Below, in pieces: positions 44,641 to 56,454 of a stretch of DNA of 64,000 nucleotides (the stretch's first letter is position 1; each line of letters starts with the position of its first letter). The notes below the pieces were generated by a model that saw only the letters and a program-made list of their open reading frames with translations, was not told the origin of the DNA and made no database searches. Both the position numbers and the translations under genes were made by a program. The stretch comes from Cyanodermella asteris. Taxonomy: Eukaryota > Ascomycota > Lecanoromycetes > Ostropales > Stictidaceae. The stretch is from the NCBI GenBank assembly GCA_900618795.1, contig UYJD01000003.1, positions 590,585 through 654,584 of the forward strand, in the 5' to 3' direction.

Positions 44641-45678
44641 CCGGGAGGGCTCGGGGAGTGATCGAGTTAGCCTACCGATACCGCGGCCGCGGGAGCATGC
44701 ATCCACTGAGACGGCAGAGTAGATTGAGGTGAGCCTGGGTGGATCTTGCGGACGGGTTACCGTCGGGCTTCTAGACTGCCCTTCCCACTGCACGAGGACG
44801 TGACGACTGAAGAACAATTGACACACATACTGCTTCGATTGCATGTTTAATTTTCGCATCAACAACAATTGTAGATGGCTAGTAGAAGTTGCTCGTGGCA
44901 ACGCACGGCTCTCCAGTACGTGGTTTTAAGTCGATGGTGACGTTTTCCTTAGATATAGCCCAAAAGCCAATAGCCACTCTGTTCTCTTGGTCGGTTTACG
45001 AACTCTGAGCATTGTTCCTTGAGCAGAAGGTCACCAGGGTGCGATCTCCCTAAGATGTATTGCGCCGTCGCTGAACTTGTAGGCAGAAGCGCATGTCATG
45101 CAATAAATGCTGACCATGTTTTTGTGCTTTGGTATAATGCACGCTGGCTTGATGAGTTGGGAAAGAGGTTTCGGGAACGAGGAGACAACATCAATAGCAG
45201 ACACTACAAGCCAATAGCTGCAACGAGAACAGTGCCGCTACACAAGACTATCACTACGAGTAAGCGTGAATCTGGGTAGGAAACAATCAAGTCCAGCTAG
45301 CGTATTGTGGAGTCAGCGCAACGCTTGTACCACCTCACCACTTCAGCTTTTGAAGGATCGATCAGACACTCCACAATATCCACCCTTATCACCACAATGC
45401 ATGAAACACGAGAAGCTCTAGCTGTACGAACTGCCCGTTGATGTATGTGCTTCGCACGAGATAAGCGTCGTGCGATTGTGGAGCCGCGCTCCCCGCTGCA
45501 CAACAGATCTTACCTTCCTCATCAATGCCTGGTGAGTTCGTGAGTTCGATCAGTCTTTGTAACGGTATAGCAGGCACCCGTCGCACTTGAATATCAAGAA
45601 GGCTCCAAGAAGCGCCCTTGGAACCCATACCAACTCGATCCCTTTCCCCTTTCAAACAATCACCTTCTGTACCGTAGC

Positions 45679-47371
45679 ATGGACCCCGCAAAGACATGGC
45701 AGGACGTTGCTTTGGAAGCTCAAGCTCACCGCGCAACTACACTCTCTGATCCCATGATCCAGCCCCCAATCCCTTCAGTCCCATCTTCTCTCCCTTTAGA
45801 CGTCTCCCAAATTCCCCGCCAGCTCCTCACTGAAGAAGAGGTCCGCATAACCGAACTCCCCATCGAGCAGCTCCTTCCCCTCCTCAGCTCCGGCTCCTTG
45901 TCGAGCACGACCCTGACGACCGCTTTCCTGCGTCGAGCAGGCATAGCCCAACAGTTGACCAACTGCATCACCGAGCTCCTGCCACAGAAAGCACTGACCC
46001 GCGCCGCAGAACTCGACGACTACCTGCGTACTCACGGAAAGCCGATCGGACCATTACATGGCTTACCCATCAGCGTCAAGGAGCACGTCTCGTTCAAAGA
46101 CCTGGGACTCAATTTCGGTTACGTATCGCAGTACTACGAAAAGGGTACCGAGGACGCTCATCCGCTACGGATCCTCGCTGCCGCGGGAGCGGTGTTCTAC
46201 GTGCGGACCACGGAGCCACAGACGATCATGCACCTCGAGTGCAGCTCGAACCTGTACGGCGTGACGGTAAATCCGTTCAACACGAGCCTGTCTTCGGGTG
46301 GCTCGGGCGCTTTGGTCGCGTTGCGAGGCAGCTGTCTGGGCATCGGGACGGACATTGGGGGCAGCATCCGCAGCCCGGCGGGGAACTGTGGTGTGTACGG
46401 CTTCAGGCCGACGGCGAGGCGCATGCCGTATGAAGGCGTCGAGTCGACTGCGATCGGGACGGGAGGCATCATTCCCGTTCAGGGTCCGTTGAGTACGAGT
46501 TTGGAGGGCGTGAAGCTGTATGCCAAGGTCATGCTGGAGGGAAAGCCGTGGATCGAGGATGATTCACTGTTGCCGCTACCCTGGAGGGAGGAGAAGATTG
46601 CCAAAGGTGATAAGTTGAGGGTCGGTGTCATGTGGCATGATGGTGTTGTGCAGCCGCACCCGCCAATTCGAAGGGCGATGAAGGAGGTGGTCGAGAAATT
46701 GAAGGCGGTTGATGGGGTCGACGTTTTCGATTTTGAGGCGTACAAGCACGATCTTGGTTGGGAGATCATTTCGAGCTTGTACTTTCCCGATGGCGGAAGA
46801 GCAGAAGATGCCGAGATTGGACCGAGCGGAGAGCCTTATCGGCCGCTCACAAAGTGGTTATTGAAGGAGGAAGGGCATGTCAAGCGGTTGGAAGTGGAGG
46901 ATTTGTGGGAGTGGCAGATCAAGCGAGAGGAGTTCATGACCGAGTACAACAAGAGATGGCTTGCTACGAAGGACGAGAAGGGGAAGATGATGGATGTCTT
47001 GCTGTGCCCGTACTTCCCTAGTGCTTCGAGTCGGCTGGACACGGCGAAGTACTGGGCCTATACGTCGACCTTCAACTTGCTCGATTATCCATCGTTGACC
47101 TTTCCGATCACCAGGGTCGATGCTGAGGTTGATAAAGTGGACAGTCGATTCACACCATTGAGTGAGAAGGACACATGGAACCACGAATTCTGTAACTTTT
47201 GCACTGTAAACTATGGAGCTTGGCTAACGCTTTCCAGATGACCCAGAATTCTTCCAGGGTGCACCCGTGTCCTTGCAGCTGGCCTGCCGGCGATATGAAG
47301 ACGAGAAACTGCTTGCTGCTGCTGAGCATCTTGTAGTGGAGCTGGGGTTGCCATGGGCCAAGTTCACATGA
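45679..47371 (+). CDS. Amidase-signature hydrolase (acetamidase-like)
   Basis: Two exons (45679-47191, 47238-47371) give 548 residues; the 46-nt intron near the 3' end has a GGCTAAC branch. The Ser-cisSer-Lys triad is visible: K134 in ISVKEH, S205 in SSGGSGAL and S229 in GTDIGGSIRSPA. The S205-S229 distance of 24 equals that of the FAAH triad. This family hydrolyses amides to acid and ammonia; the fungal members of this length include acetamidase/GmdA-type cytosolic enzymes, but the substrate here is not determined. No signal peptide is present. Third-position use changes along the gene, from C-rich in the first third to G-rich in the second half. No cluster context is visible. Confidence 0.93.
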
Positions 47372-47676
47372 CAAGGTAGGAGAAACAATTGATCATGCCT
47401 GCACATGTACTTGCTATCACGGCTTTGCGTCTCTAGTTTGCAATATGAAGTTTGGGTGCCACAGTGATAATGGACATGGTGGACTTATCGAGGCGGCAAA
47501 ACCAGTTCTAGGCCTTGTAGTTATGGCAAGTCCAGACGCTGTCATAACGAAATTCGAAGCTTGCCAGCTCGATTGACGTTGCGACGATCGTCCACCACGA
47601 GTCTGTCGGCTTCTCAGTGTGCGAATTCCAGCCCTTGTAGGTCTGTATACCTCTCGGTCGCTGTTCCCAAGGATCC

Positions 47677-48302
47677 TCAGCTCGGCTCTGCCACTACACC
47701 CTTCTTCCCTAACCTGTCAAGCACGCCGTCCCGCAGCTCCAACCGCCTCTCGATCTCTCTCAAGTCCACGCCCTGCACATCCCTCATCTTCAAGACTTGT
47801 CGCAAGTCCAGCACATCCAGAAACTGTCTCCCTGGAGCACCTTCTCTGCCAAGTGAAGCGAACTCCTCTTCCGCTTCCGCCGCTAGTCTTGTTCTCGCCT
47901 CCAGCACCTTCAATGCCGGATTTCTTGACGGGTCCGGATATATCCTCGGCGCATTGGGATCTGACGAAGCATTTTGCGGTTGGAAAGCTGACGAGTTGGA
48001 GAACTGGGGCGTTGGCGTGACGGGCCCAATTGATCTTAGGGAGCGAGCAAAGTCTGGATCCGCAGCGTCGCGATTGATGGCTGTGTGGCACGGTCAGAAC
48101 AATGAACCAGTTCGACAAAGAGCCTCAACTTACATTCACTACGCGTTTCTGAGGCTTGTGGCTGTGGCTTCACGGACGGGCCCGTACTGCGCTCGGCTGG
48201 TGCTGGATTGGATGGCACGTCCGGGGGCACGCGTTGGGGATACTGGCGTTTTGGAGCTGCGCGGGCGACGGAACGGCTGGCTTTTGAGGATGCGGAACCC
48301 AT
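47677..48302 (-). CDS. Probable N-myristoylated small conserved protein
   Basis: Two minus-strand exons (48302-48134, 48080-47677) join over a 53-nt intron (GTAAGT..ACAG) to 190 residues. The N-terminus MGSASSKAS matches an N-myristoylation signal (Gly2, Ser6). The middle is Pro/Ser-rich and disordered. The C-terminal 75 residues are helical: EARTRLAAEAEEEFASLG, then LDVLDLRQVLKMRD and EIERRLELRDGVLDRLG, which resembles a small helix-turn-helix-like domain found in conserved fungal proteins of this layout. Function is unknown; a membrane-attached adaptor is one guess. The plus-strand frame over the same bases is a shadow, since it lacks these features. Confidence 0.75.
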
Positions 48303-49432
48303 GATTAGAGGCAATACGCAGATGGCAGCAAGGAGGGAAGAATGGCAATGGCAAGCAGCGGATTAGGAATAAGTTCAAGAGCTCCGAGAAAGTTGAGAGC
48401 GCTTCTTTGGAGACGTGAGGTCATCCGTCGGCCGGAACGGAGCCAGGCTCCGGCATCGACAAATAGGTGCTTTAGGGGGTGCTCGGCTAATGGAACAGGG
48501 GCATGACAGCCAGGAAACAAATTCTTCCAGGGGCAACAGGTGACATCCCGTCCCGGCCTGGTGGCGTCATGACGAACTGGCACCGAGATAGAAAGCTGCT
48601 GCCACCAGCGCTCGAATTTCTGCATTTGTGAACAAGGTATATATAAAAATAAAAAGCATCCGTGATCCACCTGTGTTTTCTGTAACATAGGGAGGCCTTC
48701 TGGGCCGATACCTGCGCATGTAGGGTCACCTTTTCGTCAAAGTCGAGCACTTCAATGTTCACTCAGCTTTCGAATTTTGCTGCAGGAATAAAGGCAAGCG
48801 AACTATCAGATAAGTTGGTGTAGAATGGGAGTCAAATGACTCACATTGAACTGATGAGCATTGCCGGCACTGATACGGAGAGAGCTCAGACATGAATTGG
48901 CGACCGAACTGTCAGCGCCAGTTCCACCTTCATAGCCATGTCTGAGCGACGAAGCGACGATATCTCTTGACGCGTGTCCATACTTGCTTTGACGATGAAA
49001 CAAGATCGAATTCGACGGAGAGGACAAGGCAAACAGCATGACAGGTTTACCGTAGCCATGGGTGACAGGCCGTGCCCCTGAGTACCGAGATCTGATGGTG
49101 GGGTTAGTGAGTTTTAGTTAAATTGAACGCGAAACGAACGCGAGCGCCCGCCGCTCCATCCAGGCACCCACTGGTCTGTGCGCCGGTGGCGAAAGCTCAA
49201 TCCCCTTGAGACAAGGACTGCCTTTTGTTGCAGCCGCCGCCAGGGGTGTGTCTCGAGGCGTGAAAATCGTCTCCCCTTCACTTCGTTCACCAGCTATTCA
49301 CCCCCAAAAGCTGTGCGTGTCACGATACGTCTGCGTGACGGCAAGTTTGCGCAATTCATCAGCCGCCGTTGACTTCTCCCTCGGTATAATTGTCTCGAGT
49401 TTCACGGTTTGCACAAACTTTTGTTCTTAGCC
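48303..49432. other. Divergent intergenic region
   Basis: This stretch lies between the start of the small myristoylated-type protein (minus) and RAD16 (plus). Open frames are short and motif-free. A pyrimidine-rich part before 49433 probably is the RAD16 leader. Confidence 0.45.
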
Positions 49433-52400
49433 ATGCCGCGCACAACTCGCTCAAGCAGAGGCAACGCCACAGCAACCTCTCCACGTATGTGATAAATTCC
49501 TACTTACAACCATTGTCGAGTTTGGGCGTCAGACTGATCGACTTTGTGTCTAGAAACCCTGAGATCCGCGGCTGAGCACACACCCGCCATGAGCAGTCTT
49601 AAGAGAAGCTCAAGGTCGGCGAGACCAAGTCGAACCGGCAAATTTAGTGCCGGCGACGGTCAGGCACAGAACGACTCAACAACAATGCCCTCTTCCAAGA
49701 CAGAGATCGCCGTTGTCGTGCCTCCTCGTGCAACCTCGAAGGCGCCTTCCACGGCATCGGCGTCAGATGTATCAGCAGTCTCGACGGAGTCAGGGATCGA
49801 GCTTGCCACCGCAGCTACCAGCACGACAGGAACGCCGTTTGGCATGGACAAAAGCCTAGGAACAAGAACGGCTGCTGCCAATCTAGCCAGGGTCAACAAA
49901 CAACTTTCTACCTCTACATCTACACCAGCTCGCAGCTCCCGTGCTCGCAGAGCAAGTAAACGTAATCAAGAGGCGGCAGACGAGGCACTCGCGCGACAAC
50001 TGCAAGAGGACGAGTACGAAGGTGGCGATACAGGCCGAAGTGCTTCGAAGGGCAAATTGGCTCCAGGCCGGAGGATGATGGTCGCAGATTCTGATGAAGA
50101 CGAAGAGGTTCCACGCAAGCGAATCAGTATATTCAAGAAGAAGCGACCCATTGATGACGAGACTGACGAGGACGAAGAGGTCCCTCTGAGACGGACAAAC
50201 GCAGTGACGACGAAAAAGCGGGCATTTGACGACGAGACTGAAGAAGATGCCCTGGATGACGACGACGATGACTTCAACATCAGCAATGATGAGCAGGTGG
50301 CATCTGAATTAGATCTGGACGATTCTGAGGTGGATTTTATCATCCCCAGCAGAAAGCGCAAGGCCACCAACACCACCGTAGCTGCGCGTTGGGAGCGTGC
50401 GAGGCTGTCTTCGGGTGCGGCAAAAGTGGCACGCAAAAACGGTTACACCCCGTCTCTGAAGCAGACTCCATCTCTAGATTCGTTGAGTGCGGTCGAAAGC
50501 GACGCCCTTTCCTCAGTACACTCAAGTGATCTCGACGAGCCTTCTGTGCCAGGATCTTTTGCTCTAATGAGGAAACAGACGAAATCAAGAGCCAATCACG
50601 GTTTCAAGCCTCGGGGAATGGCACGAGATCAGTGGGAGCGCGAGAAGCTCCTCAGGACTCATCCCAAGATCAAAACGCTATGGTCTGACCTTGAAAAGGA
50701 TGTGCCTATTATTGAGGGCGTGGCCGGTGAACAACCTCCAGGTATCAACCGTCAGTTGAAGAGTTTCCAGCTGCAGGGAGTCAACTGGATGAGGCGAATG
50801 GAGACTGAGGGTAAGTGGAAGGGCGGGCTTTTGGGCGATGAGATGGGTATGGGCAAAACAATACAGGCGGTCTCCCTCATAATGTCTGACTATCCTGCCG
50901 GGAAGCCATCTCTCGTTGTTGTTCCACCAGTCGCATTGATGCAGTGGTCTGCAGAGATCAAGTCCTACACAGATGGCAAGCTTAATGTGCTCGTCTATCA
51001 CAACACCGATACGTCAGTCAAGAAGCTCACGATGGCTCAACTCAAGAAGTTTGACGTTATCATGATCTCCTATTCCAGCCTGGAATCCATGATGCGAAAA
51101 GAGGTTGAAGGATGGAAGCGAGATGGGGGTTTGGTGAAGGAGAACTCCAAGATACACGCCATCCATTACCACCGTCTCATCCTTGACGAGGCACACTCCA
51201 TCAAGACTCGCACTACAAAGGTCGCGAGATCCTGCTTCGCTCTGAAATCCGACTATAAATGGTGCCTCTCCGGGACACCTGTCCAGAATCGAATCGGAGA
51301 GTTCTTTTCCCTATTGCGCTTTCTCGAAGTCGATCCGTTCTGCAGCTACTTCTGCAAGGAATGCCCGTGCAGCACGGTAGCCTGGGAGCGCAATGAGCTG
51401 GGGGAATGCAAAGCGTGTGGCCATCGTGGCTTCGATCATGTGTCGCTATTCAATCAGGAGTTACTCAACCCGATTACATCTGGCACGGACGACGAACGCA
51501 AGGAAGGAATGCGCAAGTTGCGACTCATCACTGATCGCATCATGTGTCGCCGTCTGAAGCGCGATTACACTGCGTCTATGGAGCTTCCTCCAAAGCAGGT
51601 CATCATCCACAATGAGTTTTTTGGTCCCCAGGAGCGCGACTTCAATAAGAGCATCATGACAAACACAACCAGGACTTTCGACACCTACGTCGCCCGTGGT
51701 GTCATGCTCAATAACTATGCCAATATTTTTGGTCTTATCATGCAGATGCGTCAAGCTGCCAATCATCCAGATTTGATCCTGAAGAAGCACGCCGCCGGCG
51801 GTCAGAACGTGCTAGTCTGCTGCATCTGCGACGAAGCGGCTGAAGAGCCAATCCGCAGCTTGTGTCACCACGAGTTCTGCCGTGGCTGTGCTAAAGACTA
51901 CGTTCGTGGCTTTGTTGCTTCGGGCGGTGCAGCCGATTGCCCGCAATGCCACATTCCATTGAAAATCGATTTTGACCAGCCTGACGTTGAGCAGGACGAG
52001 GACGCTGTGAAGAAATCCTCGATCATCAACCGCATCAAGATGGAGGATTGGCACTCATCGACCAAGATCGAGACGCTCGTCTATGACCTATACAAACTGC
52101 GCAGCAAGAAGCGCACCGTCAAGAGCATTGTGTTCAGTCAATTCACTTCCATGCTGCAGCTCATTGACTGGCGACTTCGCCGTGCCGGTTTCACAACGGT
52201 CATGCTCGACGGAACCATGTCTCCAGCTCAACGACAGAAGAGCATCGAGTATTTCATGAACACAGTCCAGTGTGAGGTCTTCCTTGTCAGTCTCAAAGCT
52301 GGCGGTGTTGCCTTGAATCTTACCGAGGCCAGCCACGTCTTCATCGTCGATCCGTGGTGGAACCCGGCTGCCGAGTGGCAGAGTGCTGATCGTGTTCACC

Positions 52401-52582
52401 GAATTGGCCAACGCCGTCCTTGTGTCATCACCCGTCTCGTTATTGAGGACAGTGTCGAGAGCAGAATGGTTGCGTTGCAAGAGAAGAAGGCCAATTTGAT
52501 CAATAGCACGATCAACCGTGACGATGTTGCACTAGGCAAGCTCACACCCGAGGACATGCAGTTCCTGTTCCGCGGATCTTGA
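49433..52582 (+). CDS. rad16: RAD16-type SNF2 ATPase with RING finger
   Basis: A short first exon (49433-49484, MPRTTRSSRG) is joined by a 69-nt intron to 49554-52582, giving 1026 residues. The N-terminal about 380 residues are acidic and basic disordered sequence. The SNF2 helicase follows with DEMGMGKT (446-453) and DEAH (562-565). A RING finger (CCIC at 773, then CHHEFCRGC and CPQC) is inserted between the helicase lobes, preceded by a Cys-rich CKECPC..CKACG segment typical of Rad16. The C-terminal lobe has VFLVSLKAGGVALNLTEA and the arginine-finger region ADRVHRIGQRRP. Rad16 works with Rad7 in global-genome nucleotide-excision repair, as a DNA translocase and ubiquitin-ligase component in the nucleus. 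All key motifs are intact. Confidence 0.96.
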
Positions 52583-53393
52583 GCTCGCACTCATTGGGAT
52601 ACATGTGTGGTAGCCACTAGGGGTTCGATGATGCGATGTTTTACAATACGTTGTCGGGCTTGCGCTAGAGGAGTGCGTGGGAACCTGGTGATGGCGTTCA
52701 TGGAATCGGGCAGGGCATTGCTTAGGTGGTCGGTAGCTTTCGGTCTTTCCATTGATACCCGCATTGCACATAGGTAGCTTTTCACGAAATGAATAGAAAG
52801 CGGATGCTTGAAGAAAGAATTGACGCTAGCGGAAAGGCACTCAATGTGATGTTGTGCGAACTTGTGTGAATCCTGGGTGCATTTGCACGGCTTCATGTAG
52901 TGTTCATGATTTGACAGGTAGGTACATATTAAGCTTGTGAGAGTTAGTCAACATCTGCAAATCACCACAGCCGTAATAAATGTGCGAATGATAGCAGTCA
53001 AAACAATTATGCTCTCGTGGCCTAACCGTCCATCATGCCTCATTCACAAAAGTGTGTGTTGAGACGTGTTAGACCTCCTCCACGGGAGTTTCCCAAAAAA
53101 ATCTATCAGCTTAGGTTTCTGGCACCTCCAGTTTTGTAGTTCGAGCGTTCGATTCCCAGCTGGGGAGCGAAAATAGATCTTTTGCCTATTTTACCGCTTG
53201 TGCTTTTTTGTCAAAGGTCCTGCCTCAAGTTAGGTGAAGGGGCCGGGCGCCAAGGGATTGAGTCAATGAAATCAATAAGTAAACACGTGATCTGCCTCGT
53301 CATTCTTTTCCAAGTCGTTGCATTTCTATGTACCGTAAGTCGTGCCTGAGCGGTCAGTGGTCTGTCATGTCCAAGTGTTCGAACTTCACGATC
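52583..53393. other. Convergent intergenic region
   Basis: This stretch lies between the stop codons of RAD16 and the aspartic protease and contains no convincing gene. It is AT-rich at 52900-53340 and should hold two 3' UTRs. Confidence 0.5.
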
Positions 53394-54806
53394 CTACAAT
53401 CCCAACATGAACAGCACCGTTCCCAGCACCGTCAAAGCTCCCCCCGCCGACCCCTTGAGCGCCCCGGCATCGCCCCGACTACCCGTCGTGGCCGCCGCAC
53501 CAGTCGCCTTCGGACTCTCATAGACCTCCGAGCCCGTCGCCGTCGCCCTCGGGGCCCCGCTCAACGTCCCCACCGTGCCCGTGACCTGCGGGGTCTGATC
53601 GATCACGCTCTGCGGGTACCGTGCAAACGACACGCTGGGCCCGGTCATGTTGAAGACGGTGAAGAAGCTGTGCCAAAAGGGATAGCCCATGGTCCCGGCA
53701 GAGTCTCCGTTGCTGTTCAGCGCGCCCTGGCATTGGCCGTTGGTCTCGCCTCCGTAGCCACGGCCGCGGTATAGTCCTGTCAGGTTGAAGAATCTGCCCG
53801 GCACGGTAGCGGAGACGGGGTGACCGGAGGGATCGACGAGGTTGTAGGTCAGATCTGGTAGGGGCGAGTCGCAGGGGAAGATCCATTTTGTGCCTTGCTT
53901 CCCGGAGGATATGTCTTGGGATCCTTCGACGAGTAACCAGTACGAGCTCACGACGTCTGCGTTCGCACGGGCCTCGATTCCGCCGGTATCGAAGATTGTG
54001 CTCTGGACTTGGGACGAGACGTTTTGTCCGTTGATTGAATAGCTCACGTACGTGTGCCAGCCGAGACTGTCGCTGCCGGATGCGTTCTTGATTGCCACAG
54101 TCTGCAGGTCGCCGGTGTAGAGACCCGAGTCGACGCGCCCGAATTCAAGCGAGTGGTTGTTCCCGATCGGCAGGTAGAAGGTGAAGACTGGTTCGTCGAG
54201 CTGCGGCAAGACGGCGTCCATGAACGTCGGTGCCCCTCGCCCGTTGGTAGTCTTGAGCTGGTTGCCCGCGCTGAATGCCATGCCGAACGTGCCGTCGACA
54301 TCAGAGCCTATGGGTGGCGGAGAGGAGACCGACGTCGCGAGCCCGAACGGCATGTTTGCCGTCAAACCTGCGATCGAGACGTTATCGGAGCCGACATCGC
54401 CGGAGAGAAAGATCTCGCCTGTGTCGTAGGCGATGTGGAAGGTACCTTCGCTGACATTGCTAAAGGTCGTCGATTTCGAGGGATTGTAGAATTCGTGGTC
54501 ATCGTTCGTGAGGACTGATTGATTTTGTTGCGAGAGGCGTGAGGAGAGGACCCAAAGCGGTGAACTCCCAGTGTCGACGCCAAAGGTGAATTGCTGGCCG
54601 CCAATCTCGATCCTAATGTCCCAGTTTGCATCGTTGTAGGCGGTTGACAGGGATGTTTCGCCGGCTGCGCGGCGTAATAAGGCCTGGCGCTCTGGATCTC
54701 GTTGTCGTAGGGGCAGTTTGAATGTTTCTGATAATATCGGTTGGATCAGATTCGTTACTGTCAAGCATACTGTCAAAAGTCCATGAAAAGACGGATGCAT
54801 TTTCAT
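53394..54806 (-). CDS. GPI-anchored aspartic protease (pepsin family A1)
   Basis: A single-exon frame of 470 residues from the ATG at 54806 (an ATG at 54800 is an alternative). The N-terminus has a signal peptide (GLLTVCLTVTNLI). The first catalytic motif is FGVDTGSSPLWV, and the second is STIFDTGGIEA, where the usual T/S after the glycine is G. Several N-glycosylation sequons (NQS, NVS, NHS, NGQNVS) are present, and a flap-like tyrosine lies in AYDTGEIF. The C-terminus is a Ser/Thr/Ala/Gly-rich linker ending in a hydrophobic tail (ALTVLGTVLFMLGL), as expected for a GPI anchor. I infer a cell-wall or membrane-bound protease of the yapsin/Ctsd type. It is convergent with RAD16. Confidence 0.9.
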   Translation of the reverse strand: MKMHPSFHGLLTVCLTVTNLIQPILSETFKLPLRQRDPERQALLRRAAGETSLSTAYNDANWDIRIEIGGQQFTFGVDTGSSPLWVLSSRLSQQNQSVLTNDDHEFYNPSKSTTFSNVSEGTFHIAYDTGEIFLSGDVGSDNVSIAGLTANMPFGLATSVSSPPPIGSDVDGTFGMAFSAGNQLKTTNGRGAPTFMDAVLPQLDEPVFTFYLPIGNNHSLEFGRVDSGLYTGDLQTVAIKNASGSDSLGWHTYVSYSINGQNVSSQVQSTIFDTGGIEARANADVVSSYWLLVEGSQDISSGKQGTKWIFPCDSPLPDLTYNLVDPSGHPVSATVPGRFFNLTGLYRGRGYGGETNGQCQGALNSNGDSAGTMGYPFWHSFFTVFNMTGPSVSFARYPQSVIDQTPQVTGTVGTLSGAPRATATGSEVYESPKATGAAATTGSRGDAGALKGSAGGALTVLGTVLFMLGL

Positions 54807-55878
54807 AAGGCTGAAGCGCCTTGCGCTAAGAAGGAACGTTAACACGGGTATGCTGGGTGTTGAATACGACTTGGAATAGATAAGATGGATCGAAAGCAAT
54901 CATCGAGACAAACGAGAGGGCACAAGCACGATGTGAAAAGTGGAAACAGAAACGCTACACATATACAACCAACATGGCAATCAGTCAGCATGAAGAAGAG
55001 AAGCTTACGTGCAACAGCGAAGGTAGGTTACGGCGGGCAGAGCCGCTGCCTGTCAGGACTCGATGTGACTCGACGCTAGATAAAAATCATGCAAATCAGG
55101 TACGCGCAAGACGACGCCACTGACGATCCAGCCCGACAGAACCAATCTCGCCAACCCACCAAGCTTGCCGATGTAGCGAATGTGGGGAATCATTGTCAGT
55201 GTCTGATTGTCCAGAGCGGAAGAAGCTTTCGACAACGGCTTCTCGGCATGCGCGTGCAGCGAAATTCGTCGATTTTCCCCCCACAGGGCTGGAGGCATCA
55301 GGAAGCTTGTTGGTCCTGATACGCGTATGGTTTCAAGGTACGTCCGACAATCCCGGCGAGCGAGAGGCGAAACGCACCTCGCAAGATACTCGTGTCGGAT
55401 GCAGAGAGACTTTCTTGCAGCTCCGTGGAAGAGACGCTGCTTTTGTTTCGAAAACAGCAAAGCCTTGTCCAATCCTTCTGTGCATAAGCGCTGCACCGTC
55501 CCTGGAACTGTGGCGAAGTTGTGAGAGGGTTCACGTGACCACATAGTTTCCAAGCCGTCTTCGTCTCCAGCCAGAATCGGTTAAGAATGCGGCACAGAAT
55601 GCTTGCAGAATGCTGACTCGCAACATCAAGTCCGACACACCAAGCAATGCTTTCTTATGTCCAGTCAATGACAGGCCAGACATCTTGTCGGGTACACTCA
55701 ACGTCGGTAACAAGTTGTAAGCGATTTCAAGCGACTCGAACTCTTTTACGATCCCGTATACCCCAGTCCCGAAGCCATTCCGAACCCCTCGGACCTTGAA
55801 TTTCCCAAAAGTACAATCCCAACCTTCACCAACGTGAAATCTCCTCCTTCTCGCCTTCCCCTCCCACCAAAATCAAAA
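54807..55878. other. Divergent intergenic region, no gene supported
   Basis: This 1.07 kb stretch lies between two divergent genes. Frames of up to about 160 codons are open on both strands near 55050-55550, but they overlap, lack motifs, and the longest on the minus strand opens at a TTG. I treat it as promoter sequence. Confidence 0.4.
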
Positions 55879-56454
55879 ATGGTAGCCCACTCGGCCAAAC
55901 CCCTAATCGGGCCCCTCTCCCCCACCGAATTCGACTCCTTCCTCACACACTCCCCGCCGGCAACCGGCATCCGCCTCCTCCTCCGGAGCCCCAAATCCCC
56001 ACACCTCCCCGGCCTGACCCGCGCCGAAGCAATCGACGTCGCCCTCTGCCACGGCTGGATCGACGGCCAAGGCGGCCGGCACTCGGAGCACTACAACGCC
56101 ACCTCGTTCACCCCGCGGCGGAGCCGTTCCATCTGGTCGCAGGTCAACCGAGACAAGTGCGAACGGCTGATCCGCGAGGGCCGCATGAAGCCCGCCGGCC
56201 AGGCGGAGATTGATCGCGCCAAAGCGGATGGGCGGTGGGGGGCCGCGTACCGGATGAGGACGATGGAGCCGGAGGGGGATTTTGCCAGGGCGCTCGGGGC
56301 CAATGAGAAGGCGAGGGAGGTTTGGGAGGGGTTGGGGAGGACGAAGAGGTTTTTGTTCTTGATGAGGCTGAAGAATATGAAGAGGGAGGCGACGAGGGTG
56401 AGGCGGATTGGGGAGTATGTTGCCATGTTGGAGAAGGGTGAGACGTTGGGGTGA
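55879..56454 (+). CDS. YdeI/OmpD-associated family protein
   Basis: A single-exon gene of 191 residues from the ATG at 55879 (MVAHSAKPL). It matches the bacteriocin-protection YdeI/OmpD-associated family: ALCHGWIDGQGG, then FTPRRSRSIWSQVNRDK, ERLIREGRMKPAG and AKADGRWGAAY, with a helical Lys/Arg-rich C-terminus (TKRFLFLMRLKNMKREA). The family is widespread in bacteria and present in many fungi; the molecular role is not established. The first half of the gene is very C-rich in third positions and the second half very G-rich. The family's bacterial spread makes ancient transfer possible, but nothing in this sequence shows a recent one. Confidence 0.88.
   Translation: MVAHSAKPLIGPLSPTEFDSFLTHSPPATGIRLLLRSPKSPHLPGLTRAEAIDVALCHGWIDGQGGRHSEHYNATSFTPRRSRSIWSQVNRDKCERLIREGRMKPAGQAEIDRAKADGRWGAAYRMRTMEPEGDFARALGANEKAREVWEGLGRTKRFLFLMRLKNMKREATRVRRIGEYVAMLEKGETLG

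Larger units (their letters stand above)
39378..45678. other. Gene-poor stretch of 6.3 kb
   Basis: No confident gene lies between the bZIP gene and the amidase. Three weak candidates are listed separately (41190, 43253 and 44346). The first kilobase on the bZIP side is probably its promoter and 5' UTR. No transposon ends, long tandem repeats or domain-bearing frames were seen. Confidence 0.4.

Noticed and set aside
47561-48304. 247-codon plus-strand frame opposite the small myristoylated-type protein
   Set aside because: The minus strand has a start with MGSASSK, a good intron and a helical C-terminal domain; the plus frame is Ser/Arg-rich filler.
53110-53180. tRNA-like T-loop sequence (GTTCGATTCC)
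   Set aside because: The flanking five-base stem does not pair (GAGCG against CCCAG) and no anticodon or acceptor stem could be fitted.
55053-55544. About 160-codon minus-strand frame between the protease and YdeI-family genes
   Set aside because: Several frames are open on both strands over the same bases, no domain is recognisable, and the region fits a divergent promoter.
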